Positions 1 to 6,847 of a stretch of 36,836 bases of DNA are shown in pieces (the stretch's first letter is position 1; each line of letters starts with the position of its first letter). A model generated the notes under the pieces. That model was not told where the DNA came from. It saw only the letters and a program-made list of their open reading frames with translations, and ran no database searches. The position numbers were made by a program, and so were the translations under genes. Source of the DNA: Prochlorococcus sp. AG-418-F16 (GTDB lineage Bacteria > Cyanobacteriota > Cyanobacteriia > PCC-6307 > Cyanobiaceae); assembly GCA_003214235.1 (NCBI GenBank), contig QCLW01000010.1:1-36836 (forward strand), read 5' to 3'.

Positions 1-123
1 AAGTAAAGTTTCTTCAATAGCAGGATTGAAATCATTAACAGTGATTTCATTTGCTGTAGCTGACATAGGGGCTAATAAGCCTAGTGCCGCAGGAGCTACA
101 AGCAAGCTTTTAAAAAGCTTCAT
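1..123 (-). CDS. Porin, 5' end only (runs off the left edge)
   Basis: Reading leftwards from an ATG at 123 gives 41 codons with no stop. The product begins MKLFKSLLVAPAALGLLAP, a classic signal peptide with a short basic start, a hydrophobic core and a likely cleavage after Ala-Thr-Ala. It continues into NDFNPAIEE, the mature N-terminus that also opens the plus-strand porin at 440. By family this is a Prochlorococcus outer-membrane porin that would form a beta-barrel in the outer membrane. Only the leader and the first mature residues are visible. On the minus strand it lies just downstream of a porin C-terminus plus terminator (437 to 222), as expected for tandem porin genes. The 40 bp before the ATG contain a GAGGAA-like ribosome site. 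Confidence 0.8.
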   Translation of the reverse strand, partial: MKLFKSLLVAPAALGLLAPMSATANEITVNDFNPAIEETLL

Positions 124-221
124 AAAATTCCTCACACAGAATATTTATATTAACAATAACAAGAATTCTTTCAAAAGTAAGGTTAGATAGGACAAATTAT
201 ATACAGGCACAAAATTCATAT

Positions 222-253
222 AAAAAAAGACCCACCTAGCGGTAGGTCTTTTT
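222..253 (-). terminator. Rho-independent terminator after the porin fragment
   Basis: An 8-bp GC-rich stem (arms at 229-236 and 241-248, loop TAGC, one G-U pair in the transcript) is flanked by A and T tracts. Read on the minus strand it ends in a run of seven T. It lies about 40 bp past the porin stop. It is the mirror copy of the hairpin at 1549-1568. Confidence 0.85.
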
Positions 254-289
254 CATGTGTGTAAGATTTTCTAAATTAGACTAATGAAC

Positions 290-437
290 TTAGAAACTGA
301 ATGATGTTTTAACCATGACACCTGTTTCGTCTGCGGCTAATGCCTCTTTAACGTAAACAACTGGTGTGATTGTCATTCCATCATTAACTGGATAAGAATA
401 GAAAGCTTCATACATGTAGTAATCAATAGCATCGTCA
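290..437 (-). pseudogene. Porin C-terminal fragment (last ~49 codons)
   Basis: On the minus strand, 436 to 290 reads as the final stretch of the porin: it starts DDAIDYYMYEAF and ends MVKTSFSF followed by TAA, identical to the end of the plus-strand porin. A terminal Phe is usual for outer-membrane barrels recognised by the BAM machinery. There is no upstream coding sequence in this orientation. At 437/438 the sequence switches to the plus-strand porin N-terminal region, so this fragment cannot be expressed as a porin here. In a normal genome it would be the 3' end of a porin located upstream of the one starting at 123. The likeliest cause is a misjoin, and a real rearrangement is the alternative. 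Confidence 0.75.
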
Positions 438-439
438 CA

Positions 440-1507
440 ATTAACGACTTCAACCCAGCTGAAGAACTTGCTATTACTAATAGCCGTGTAGATGGTTTAG
501 AAGCAAGACTTAATAACTTCGAAGCTGGTTCTTTTTCAGAAACAACAACAGCATCATTCTCAGCTGATATGGCTATTGGTGCAGTTGACGGTCAGGGAAC
601 TTCTGCAACTGTTACTGATGGTGACGAAGCTATCTCTGCTGTTTACGGTTTCCAGATTGATCTAAATACTAGTTTCACTGGTGAAGATTCTTTAGATATT
701 TCAATTGACGCTGGTTCAACTCAAGCATCACTTGGAGAGTTAGACCTAAACTCAACTACAGACACATTAACTGTTGATGGTGTTGCATACACATTCCCAC
801 TTGGTGAGAAAACAACTGTTTTTGTTGGTGACAACATGGACGGAAGTACTTTATACAGCACAGCATGTGTTTATGGTGGAATCACTAATACACTAGATGA
901 TTGCGGTAATGTTGAGTCAGCTATGGCTGGTGGACAAGGTACTGCAGCTGGTGCAAGCTTTGATATCGGTAACGGTTTTACAGCGGCAATCGGTTACACA
1001 GGTTCTGGAAGTGATACAAACGGTCTTCTAACTAAGGAAGGTACAGACGTATTTGGTGGTCAGCTAACATACACAGCTGATTCATATGGAGCATCTGTAA
1101 CTTACGCTTCTGTTGAAACAGTAACTGCAGCTAATGACAACACAGCATTAGCTGGAAATGATGTAACTTACTGGGGATTAAATGGATACTGGACACCATC
1201 TGAGGCTGGTTCTATGCCTTCAGTTAGTGTTGGTTATGAAATGGGTGATCCTGAGTTGGCAAACGCGAAAGATACTTCTACTTTCTTTGTAGGTCTTCAG
1301 TGGGATGAAGTTGGTCCAGGTACATTCGGTGCTGCTTTAGGAACAACAGGTCACATTGCTGACGATGCTATTGATTACTACATGTATGAAGCTTTCTATT
1401 CTTATCCAGTTAATGATGGAATGACAATCACACCAGTTGTTTACGTTAAAGAGGCATTAGCCGCAGACGAAACAGGTGTCATGGTTAAAACATCATTCAG
1501 TTTCTAA
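440..1507 (+). CDS. Porin body without signal peptide (5' end broken)
   Basis: The open frame matches a short Prochlorococcus-type porin. It has NDFNPAEELA at the mature N-terminus, a short heptad-like segment (ITNSRVDGLEARLNNFEAG), then a long Gly/Thr/Ser-rich beta-barrel ending KTSFSF. Two barrel cysteines (C99 and C112, counted from the ATG at 569) may pair. Coding similarity starts at 440, but no ATG, GTG or TTG lies in frame between a stop at 338 and the ATG at 569. The leader and true start are therefore absent, and a product from 569 would lack export signals. Comparison with the porin starting at 123 shows that about 27 N-terminal residues are missing. The role of the intact family is diffusion of small solutes across the outer membrane. 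The break coincides exactly with the inner end of the inverted repeat. Confidence 0.8.
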   Translation: MNDFNPAEELAITNSRVDGLEARLNNFEAGSFSETTTASFSADMAIGAVDGQGTSATVTDGDEAISAVYGFQIDLNTSFTGEDSLDISIDAGSTQASLGELDLNSTTDTLTVDGVAYTFPLGEKTTVFVGDNMDGSTLYSTACVYGGITNTLDDCGNVESAMAGGQGTAAGASFDIGNGFTAAIGYTGSGSDTNGLLTKEGTDVFGGQLTYTADSYGASVTYASVETVTAANDNTALAGNDVTYWGLNGYWTPSEAGSMPSVSVGYEMGDPELANAKDTSTFFVGLQWDEVGPGTFGAALGTTGHIADDAIDYYMYEAFYSYPVNDGMTITPVVYVKEALAADETGVMVKTSFSF

Positions 1508-1633
1508 GTTCATTAGTCTAATTTAGAAAATCTTACACACATGAAAAAGACCTACCGCTAGGTGGGTCTTTTTTTATATGAATTTTGTGCCTGTATATAA
1601 TTTGTCCTATCTAACCTTACTTTTGAAAGAATT
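1360..1633. repeat. Right arm of the 274-bp perfect inverted repeat
   Basis: Reverse complement of 164-437 with no mismatch. It holds the porin 3' end, stop codon at 1505, terminator hairpin and about 60 bp more, ending abruptly at 1633. Beyond it the sequence is unrelated to that outside the left arm. The 922-bp spacer (438-1359) is the porin body. Inverting the spacer would again give an intact porin C-terminus, but still no leader. Confidence 0.97.
1544..1576 (+). terminator. Terminator of the plus-strand porin
   Basis: Stem GACCTACC/GGTGGGTC (1549-1556 and 1561-1568, one G-U pair) with loop GCTA, followed by seven T. It lies about 40 bp after the porin stop. A-tracts on the other side make it potentially bidirectional. 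Confidence 0.88.
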
Positions 1634-1763
1634 TTACAGAGGTAATTCATGTTGAGTTAATTTAATATTTAAATTATTTTTTGAGAAAAAATTCAATTTG
1701 AAATCACTTTACATAATTTGTTATGTAGACTAAAAAAATTATTATTAAATTAACCAAGGCAAA

Positions 1764-1907
1764 ATGGTTCCTATATTTAAATGTCTTATTTGCAGGAGAG
1801 ATATAGAAAGATCAACTAAAACTTTTTGGAGTAAAAAAGGTCATCTTCTATGTTCAAGTTGCTTAGATAATATGCATAAAAAAGAAGAAGTAAAAAATAA
1901 ATTTTAG
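1764..1907 (+). CDS. Small zinc-ribbon protein, 47 aa
   Basis: An ATG at 1764, preceded by an AAGG ribosome site, opens a 47-codon frame ending TAG at 1907. The protein carries two CxxC knuckles: KCLIC at residues 6-10 and LCSSC at 29-33, about 20 residues apart. This is the layout of a single treble-clef or rubredoxin-like zinc ribbon. The tail is Lys/Glu-rich (HKKEEVKNK), compatible with nucleic-acid or protein contact. I do not recognise a named family. The paired cysteines, the ribosome site and the free-standing position argue that it is real rather than random open frame. It stands alone between the porin terminator and the minus-strand hli region. A 7-bp palindrome (TACATAA, 4-nt gap, TTATGTA, 1710-1727) lies about 40 bp upstream. 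Confidence 0.65.
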   Translation: MVPIFKCLICRRDIERSTKTFWSKKGHLLCSSCLDNMHKKEEVKNKF

Positions 1908-1950
1908 GCAATATTATAACTTTTAAATTAACTAATCAATCAGATATAAA

Positions 1951-1980
1951 TTAAAAAAAAACCTCGTATAATACGAGGTT
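1951..1980 (-). terminator. Strong minus-strand terminator left of hli
   Basis: AACCTCGTAT (1960-1969) pairs perfectly with ATACGAGGTT (1971-1980). On the minus strand the hairpin is followed by a run of nine T (the A-run at 1953-1961 on the plus strand). It has no T-run in the plus direction, so it serves a minus-strand transcript coming from hli or from the repeat region. Confidence 0.85.
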
Positions 1981-2018
1981 GGTAGTTCTAAAGATTGGTT
2001 ATAGAATAAAAACAAGTG

Positions 2019-2101
2019 AATAATTATTCATTATCGCGAATAAACATTAATAACAAATGAAAATAATTATTCATTATCGCGAATGAGCATTAATAACAAA
2101 T
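2019..2101. repeat. 40-bp tandem duplication (43-bp period)
   Basis: Copies at 2019-2058 and 2062-2101 agree at 38 of 40 bases, with a 3-base joint. Each contains the core ATTATCGCGAAT. On the minus strand each copy encodes LLLM-L/F-IRDNE followed by TAA. The two base differences fall in one codon (CTC against TTT, Leu to Phe), so the duplication kept both the reading frame and the stop. Confidence 0.93.
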
Positions 2102-2145
2102 CAGTAATTAATTCTTTACTGCGATAAACAAATAATTTTTTTCAT
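2067..2145 (-). pseudogene. Frameshifted mini-ORF (about 25 aa) ending in the repeat
   Basis: On the minus strand an ATG at 2145 is followed by seven A. As written, the frame from that ATG stops after nine codons. If the A-run had six bases, the frame would read MKKLFVYRSKEL, then ITDLLLMLIRDNE, then TAA at 2067: a 25-residue product whose last ten codons are the tandem repeat. The neighbouring copy repeats the LLLMFIRDNE-stop ending after an ATG that overlaps the first stop, and would give a 16-residue peptide. The one-base excess in a homopolymer could be a sequencing error, a real frameshift, or a slippage site. The function is unknown, and whether this is coding at all is uncertain. Confidence 0.35.
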
Positions 2146-2317
2146 TATTACAATTTTCAAAACTTTAATTTAGTGTAGTTTATTTGATGCAAATTAATAG
2201 AAAAATTAATTGTACTATCTGTTAAATTATCAAAAGTGATTTAACTAAAATCTCTATGAAATTTTAATTCATGGATTTTATGCTTACACCAAAATTAGTA
2301 ATATTGGTCTTTAATAC

Positions 2318-2425
2318 TTAGAACCAACCAGGAATGATCTGTCCAGTAGTTACATAAGCACCAACAGCTGCAACGAAACCTAACATTGCTGCCCAACCAT
2401 TAAAACGTTCTGCTTCAGGAGTCAT
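2318..2425 (-). CDS. hli: High-light-inducible protein, 35 aa
   Basis: The minus-strand ATG at 2425 opens a 35-codon frame with the Hli/CAB core: AERFNGWAAMLGF followed by VAAVGAYVTTGQ and ending IIPGWF. This is a single transmembrane helix of the chlorophyll a/b-binding superfamily. In Prochlorococcus such small Hlips bind chlorophyll and carotenoid near photosystem assembly intermediates and protect against excess light. The canonical ExxNGR arginine is Trp here (ERFNGW); I recall this as common in the short Prochlorococcus forms. It is a lone gene facing the zinc-ribbon ORF. Upstream on the minus strand, a TACAAT-like -10 lies about 35 bp before the ATG. It is too short for ordinary gene callers but well supported by the motif. 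Confidence 0.93.
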   Translation of the reverse strand: MTPEAERFNGWAAMLGFVAAVGAYVTTGQIIPGWF

Positions 2426-2968
2426 AATAAGAATTTGAATTTATGTGTACTATTGTAACAGTAAATATGAAGCTTTGTAAAGGCTTTTTTTTGAATATAA
2501 ATAAATTAATTTTTTTAAAGTTAAATCAGCTACATAAATGCAGCATAAATGTGTAAGATTTTGGATTCTCATTAATCCTTGGATGAATCTAATTAAACAA
2601 ATTCTTCATTATTAAATGAAAATTTTTATATTAAATAAGGTTTTAGCTTAAATAAGGTCTGATAAATAACCTCTCTACTTTTTGAAGATTTAAAACTTTT
2701 TTGGCAATTTAATTTTTAATATAATAGTCCTTGAACAATTTTATTTGTATGTAGAGTATGTATTTCAACTCGACCCTATCAGCAAATTTATTTAGTTTCT
2801 CTTTTTAAATTTTTCAAAAAAAAACTTCTTTAAAATAATTGATCTTCAATAGTTTTTAACGACCAATTAATGACCTATAAGCTGCATGATAAGTAGGGTT
2901 CAGTTTGTAGATGTTTGGATTTATTTTTATAACGAATTTATAAATAATGAACTCAATTTAGGAGAATG
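2426..2968. other. Intergenic, 543 bp between hli and tRNA-Lys
   Basis: No supported gene. It contains the hli upstream region and a weak plus-strand hairpin with a T-run (about 2470-2492). A start-less minus-strand frame at 2856-2954 ends in a protein-like NPTYHAAYRSLIGR-stop. The rest is AT-rich without clear structure. The stretch is long for this compact genome, so an unannotated small RNA or a decayed small gene is possible. Confidence 0.6.
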
Positions 2969-3040
2969 TGGGTCGCCTGAGATTCGAACTCAGGACCAGC
3001 CGGTTAAAAGCCGGATGCTCTACCACTGAGCTAGCGACCC
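2969..3040 (-). tRNA. tRNA-Lys (anticodon TTT)
   Basis: The minus strand from 3040 folds as a 72-nt cloverleaf. Acceptor GGGTCGC pairs with GCGACCC and the discriminator is A. The D arm is GCTC/GAGC and the T arm CTGAG/CTCAG around TTCGAAT. The anticodon loop CTTTTAA puts TTT at 34-36, reading lysine AAA/AAG. The 3' CCA is not encoded. The first pair of the anticodon stem is a mismatch (T27 against C43). Confidence 0.96.
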
Positions 3041-3084
3041 ATTTTGTAAAATTGAGTACATATGAAATTATCCCTTTTAAAGGC

Positions 3085-3112
3085 AAAAAAAACAACTTAT
3101 TATCCCAAGTTG
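3085..3112 (-). terminator. Possible orphan minus-strand terminator
   Basis: On the minus strand CAACTT and AAGTTG (3107-3112 and 3093-3098) form a 6-bp stem with an 8-nt loop, followed directly by eight T. No minus-strand gene lies upstream, since psbY and trmFO are on the plus strand. It would therefore end an antisense transcript before tRNA-Lys. The stem is weak. Confidence 0.4.
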
Positions 3113-3216
3113 AACAATAGAAATACATTTCTTAACTTATTAACTAAAAAATTAAGAATTCTCTCTATATTAAAAGTTAAAAGGTAAGATATTTAGTAAA
3201 TAATAAGATTTTTCAA

Positions 3217-3330
3217 ATGTTAAGAGCTATTGTCGTTTTTGCCCCAATAATTGCTGCAGTTGCATGGGTTGTTTTCAATATTCAAAAACCTGCAAGAGAG
3301 CAATGGAATAGACAATTCGGAGAGAAATAA
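3217..3330 (+). CDS. psbY: Photosystem II protein PsbY
   Basis: A 37-residue frame from the ATG at 3217 to the TAA at 3330. It has one transmembrane helix ([18 protein letters not shown], about residues 5-22) followed by [14 protein letters not shown]. This is the conserved single-helix PsbY (Ycf32) sequence of cyanobacteria. The protein sits at the edge of the photosystem II core beside cytochrome b559 in the thylakoid membrane and is a non-essential accessory subunit. It is followed after 13 bp by trmFO on the same strand and is probably co-transcribed with it. About 175 bp separate it from the divergent tRNA-Lys. Confidence 0.93.
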   Translation: MLRAIVVFAPIIAAVAWVVFNIQKPAREQWNRQFGEK

Positions 3331-3343
3331 TAAATTTAATTAA

Positions 3344-4756
3344 TTGATTGATAAAGAAGTAATTGTAATTGGAGCAGGTCTTGCAGGATGTGAAGCTGCT
3401 TGGCAAATAGCAAATTCAGGCATATCCGTTAAATTAGTTGAAATGAGACCTATCATTTCAACTCCAGCACATCATACTAGTGAGTTTGGAGAGCTTGTTT
3501 GTAGTAATAGTTTTGGAGCTTTAAGTCCTGACAGAGCTGCAGGTTTATTGCAAAAAGAACTAAGAATTTTTAAATCATTGATAGTTCAAACAGCAGATAA
3601 ATTTGCTGTACCAGCTGGCGGAGCTTTGGCGGTTGATAGATCTAAATTTAGTATTGCTTTAACTGATGCCTTAACTAATCATCCTCTAATTGAAATTAAG
3701 AGATTTGAACAATTGGATCTCCCAAGCAAAGATAATATAACGATCCTCGCAACTGGTCCATTAACTTCTGATCAATTGTCTTATAAAATTCAAGCTTTTA
3801 CAGGTATCGATGCGTGTCATTTTTTTGATGCCGCCAGTCCTATTATTTATGGAGATACTATTGATCAAGAGATTGTATTTAAAGCTAGTAGGTACGACAA
3901 AGGAGATCCGGCATATATAAATTGCCCTATGGATAAAAATGATTACATCCATTTCAGAAATGAACTAATAGAAGGCGAACAAGCTAATTTAAAAGACTTT
4001 GAGAAAGAATCAGCTAATTTCTTTGAAGCTTGCTTACCAATTGAAGAAATTGCTAGAAGAGGAGTTGATACAATGAGGTACGGCCCATTGAAATCTATTG
4101 GTTTGTGGAATCCAAAATGGGGAGATTTATTTGATAGGGAAAATAGATTAAAAAAGCGACCTCATGCAGTTGTCCAATTAAGGAAAGAAGATTTAGAAGG
4201 AAAATTGCTAAATATGGTAGGTTTTCAAACTAACCTCAAATGGTCTGAGCAAAAAAGAATATTTAGGTTGATTCCTGGTTTAGAAAAGGCTGAGTTTGTA
4301 CGTTTTGGAGTAATGCATAGAAATACTTTTTTAGAATCTCCAAAATTACTTTTACCGACATTGCAATTTATGAAAAGAGAAAACCTTTTTGCTGCGGGTC
4401 AAATAACGGGGACGGAAGGTTATGCAGCAGCAGCAGCAGGGGGCTTGCTTGCAGGAATAAATGCATCCTTATTAGCTAAGGGTAAAAAAACAGTAAGTTT
4501 TCCTGATCAATCAATGATTGGTTCTCTAATGAATTTTATCAGTAACAAAAATCAAATATTATCTAATCAGAAAAAGAATAAATTCCAACCAATGCCTGCT
4601 TCATTTGGTTTAGTTCCAGAACTAACTAAAAGAATAAAAGATAAAAGATTAAGGTACAAAGCTTATCAAGAAAGATCTACAGAAGCCTTGAATGACTTTA
4701 AAAATAAACTAGATTCTTGTTTTGATAAAGACCACTTACTCAGCAAAATTTACTAA
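3344..4756 (+). CDS. trmFO: TrmFO, folate/FAD-dependent tRNA U54 methyltransferase
   Basis: 470 residues, normal family length. TrmFO methylates U54 in the tRNA T-loop using 5,10-methylene-tetrahydrofolate as carbon donor and FADH2 as reductant. The N-terminal Rossmann motif [11 protein letters not shown] (residues 10-20) binds FAD. C53 in [12 protein letters not shown] corresponds to a conserved active-site region, and the downstream [11 protein letters not shown] carries the second conserved Cys. [19 protein letters not shown] near the C-terminus is the closing FAD-site signature. The start is a TTG (3344). No ATG is available nearby, and the Rossmann strand begins immediately after it, so the TTG is the sensible choice. 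It lies between psbY (13-bp gap) and crtH (24-bp gap), co-directional. Confidence 0.96.
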   Translation: MIDKEVIVIGAGLAGCEAAWQIANSGISVKLVEMRPIISTPAHHTSEFGELVCSNSFGALSPDRAAGLLQKELRIFKSLIVQTADKFAVPAGGALAVDRSKFSIALTDALTNHPLIEIKRFEQLDLPSKDNITILATGPLTSDQLSYKIQAFTGIDACHFFDAASPIIYGDTIDQEIVFKASRYDKGDPAYINCPMDKNDYIHFRNELIEGEQANLKDFEKESANFFEACLPIEEIARRGVDTMRYGPLKSIGLWNPKWGDLFDRENRLKKRPHAVVQLRKEDLEGKLLNMVGFQTNLKWSEQKRIFRLIPGLEKAEFVRFGVMHRNTFLESPKLLLPTLQFMKRENLFAAGQITGTEGYAAAAAGGLLAGINASLLAKGKKTVSFPDQSMIGSLMNFISNKNQILSNQKKNKFQPMPASFGLVPELTKRIKDKRLRYKAYQERSTEALNDFKNKLDSCFDKDHLLSKIY

Positions 4757-4780
4757 GATTAATTATCAAAGATCCAAAAA

Positions 4781-6325
4781 ATGGAATTAAATAAGGAAAA
4801 CTTCGATGCAATTATTATTGGCTCAGGAATAGGAGGGTTAGTAACTGCTTCACAATTGGCGGCGAAAGGAGCTCAAGTATTAGTTCTTGAAAAATATATT
4901 ATTCCAGGCGGGAGTGGAGGCTCTTTTAAGAGAAAAGGCTATACCTTTGATGTAGGGGCTTCAATGATTTTTGGATTTGGAGAGAAAGGTTATACCAATC
5001 TATTAACTCGTGCTTTGAAAGATGTGAATGAAAAATGCGATACTATTCCCGATCCTGTTCAACTGGAATATCATTTACCACATAACTTTAATATTTCTGT
5101 AGATAAAAATTATGAGCAATTTATAAGCAAATTATCTGCTAGTTTCCCCAAGGAAAAAAAAGGTATCAAGAAATTCTATGATACTTGTGCAAGTGTATTT
5201 AAATGTTTAGATTCAATGCCTCTTTTATCAATAGAGGATCCAAGTTATCTTTTTAAAGTTTTCTTTAAATCTCCATTATCATGTTTAGGGTTAGCTAGAT
5301 GGTTACCTGCAAATGCAGGAGATGTTGCGAGAAAGTTTATAAAAGATCCTGTACTTTTAAAATTTATCGATATCGAATGTTTTTGTTGGTCTGTAATGCC
5401 AGCTCTAAAAACCCCTATGATTAATGCTGGAATGGTTTTTACTGATAGGCATGCTGGGGGGATAAATTATCCAAAAGGGGGAGTTGGAACGATAGCAGAG
5501 AAGTTCGTTTCTGGTATTGAAAAACTAGGAGGAAAAGTTAGATATAAAGCCAATGTGACTGAAATCCTCTTAAAGGATGAGAAAGCGGTAGGAGTTAAGC
5601 TCTCAAATGGGGAAGAAATATATTCAAATATTATTGTATCCAACTCCACTAGATGGGATACATTTGGATTAAAAGATAATACTAAAGGATTAATTTCGAG
5701 TAAGAACGTGCCAAAAAGTGAATATAAGTGGTCAGAAACTTATAAACCCTCACCTTCTTTTGTTTCGATTCACCTTGGAGTAGAAAAAAATCTAATATCC
5801 GATAATTTTAATTGTCATCATATAATCGTTGAAAATTGGGATGAATTAGAAAGCGAAAAGGGAGTTATTTTTGTTTCTATTCCTACTTTACTTGACTCGT
5901 CTTTGGCTCCAGAAGGTAAACATATCGTACATGCATTTACTCCTTCATCGATGAGTGAATGGGAAGGCCTATCAAGGAAAGAATATTTGCAAAAGAAAGA
6001 AAAATATTTTTCTTTTCTTGTTGCAAAAATATCAACTATTCTTCCTAATCTTGAACAAAATATTGATCACAAAGAAATTGGTACTCCCAAAACTCATAAA
6101 AAGTTCCTTGGAAGATATGAAGGTAGTTATGGGCCAATTCCCAGTAAAAAGTTGCTTGGACTTTTGCCAATGCCTTTCAACACTACAAAAATTCAAAACC
6201 TTTATTGTGTAGGGGATTCATGCTTCCCTGGCCAAGGCCTAAATGCTGTAGCTTTTAGTGGATACGCATGCGCTCACAAAATAGGTGCAAAGTTAAACAT
6301 AAACAGTTTTAAATTGCCTGATTAA
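4781..6325 (+). CDS. crtH: Carotenoid (prolycopene) isomerase CrtH
   Basis: 514 residues of the phytoene-desaturase-like FAD oxidoreductase family. The dinucleotide motif GSGIGGLVTASQLAAKG lies at about residues 14-30, then EKYIIPGGSGGSF and YTFDVGASMIFGFG, which is typical of CrtISO/CrtH rather than CrtI. The C-terminal VGDSCFPGQGLNAVAFSGY closes the FAD site. CrtH converts poly-cis-lycopene from the plant-type desaturases to all-trans lycopene, feeding beta-carotene and zeaxanthin synthesis for the photosystems. It follows trmFO by 24 bp and precedes a membrane protein by 15 bp. A related RetSat-type oxidoreductase is the main alternative. Confidence 0.9.
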   Translation: MELNKENFDAIIIGSGIGGLVTASQLAAKGAQVLVLEKYIIPGGSGGSFKRKGYTFDVGASMIFGFGEKGYTNLLTRALKDVNEKCDTIPDPVQLEYHLPHNFNISVDKNYEQFISKLSASFPKEKKGIKKFYDTCASVFKCLDSMPLLSIEDPSYLFKVFFKSPLSCLGLARWLPANAGDVARKFIKDPVLLKFIDIECFCWSVMPALKTPMINAGMVFTDRHAGGINYPKGGVGTIAEKFVSGIEKLGGKVRYKANVTEILLKDEKAVGVKLSNGEEIYSNIIVSNSTRWDTFGLKDNTKGLISSKNVPKSEYKWSETYKPSPSFVSIHLGVEKNLISDNFNCHHIIVENWDELESEKGVIFVSIPTLLDSSLAPEGKHIVHAFTPSSMSEWEGLSRKEYLQKKEKYFSFLVAKISTILPNLEQNIDHKEIGTPKTHKKFLGRYEGSYGPIPSKKLLGLLPMPFNTTKIQNLYCVGDSCFPGQGLNAVAFSGYACAHKIGAKLNINSFKLPD

Positions 6326-6340
6326 AAGGATCCTTCTGAA

Positions 6341-6847
6341 ATGATAGAAAAATTTAAAACTCTTTTTTTTGTGAAAAGTTCGTTAATTTCTCTTTATTTA
6401 GCGCTTACAATTCCTTTACCATTTATTTCAATCGAAAAATTAAAAATCTCCTCTATTATAATTTTTGCCTTAGGACTTTATTTGATAATCAATATCACTA
6501 GTGATTATGTAGAAACTTGCAGTAATAAAATTTCATATAAAAGTAGCTTTATTTCTAAATTCTTAGGAAAAAAAAATTGGGAGATTTCTTGGAAAGATAT
6601 TAAATTAATCAAATCTTTGCCAACCAGTCAGGGTAGTAAGGTTTATTACTTTAATACTTTTCAAGGTGATAATCTTCTTGTCCCACAAAGAGTGGAAAAC
6701 TTTGAAAAATTCCTATTAATTGTTTCCAGTAATACTGGGATTTCTATTAATGAAATATCTTACATATCACCACTATGGACATATAAATTACTGACATTAA
6801 TATCAGTTCTAATGATTATTGGTGAACTTTTTGCTTTTTTGAATTAA
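6341..6847 (+). CDS. Membrane protein with PH-like middle region, unknown function
   Basis: 168 residues. Two hydrophobic segments near the N-terminus (about 9-30 and 35-52) form a hairpin. A soluble middle (about 55-145) with alternating beta-like strands contains a SWKDIK...YFNTFQGDNLLVPQRVENFEKF pattern resembling bacterial PH-type (YdbT/bPH2-like) domains. A last helix spans about 148-166. I do not recognise a named gene. It follows crtH by 15 bp and is probably co-transcribed. Its TAA stop (6845-6847) overlaps the stop of the convergent response regulator within a shared TTAA, so no terminator separates them. Confidence 0.75.
   Translation: MIEKFKTLFFVKSSLISLYLALTIPLPFISIEKLKISSIIIFALGLYLIINITSDYVETCSNKISYKSSFISKFLGKKNWEISWKDIKLIKSLPTSQGSKVYYFNTFQGDNLLVPQRVENFEKFLLIVSSNTGISINEISYISPLWTYKLLTLISVLMIIGELFAFLN

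Larger units (their letters stand above)
164..437. repeat. Left arm of a 274-bp perfect inverted repeat
   Basis: Every base from 164 to 437 is the reverse complement of 1360 to 1633 (position x pairs with 1797 minus x). I checked this base by base. The arm carries the last 49 sense codons of a porin (minus strand), its stop, its terminator and about 60 bp beyond. Identity breaks sharply at both ends (163 against 1634, and 438 against 1359). Perfect identity through non-coding DNA points to very recent duplication, gene conversion, or an assembly or amplification artefact. Confidence 0.97.
1908..2317. other. Intergenic: terminator, tandem repeat, broken mini-ORF
   Basis: This 410-bp stretch between the zinc-ribbon gene and hli holds no intact gene that I can support. 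It contains a strong minus-strand terminator (1951-1980), a 40-bp tandem duplication (2019-2101) and a frameshifted minus-strand mini-ORF (2067-2145). Bases 2146-2317 are very AT-rich with only AT-only short palindromes. A weak ACCAA/TTGGT hairpin near 2287-2309 could be the hli 3' end. Everything from hli leftwards to 1951 could belong to one minus-strand transcript or to a separate small RNA. Confidence 0.6.

Noticed and set aside
2019-2101. Short direct repeats as a CRISPR array
   Set aside because: Only two units with a 3-bp joint, no spacers, no cas genes; it is a tandem duplication.
2470-2492. Plus-strand hairpin plus T-run as a terminator
   Set aside because: The stem needs a bulge and a very tight loop, and no plus-strand gene ends nearby; too weak to list.
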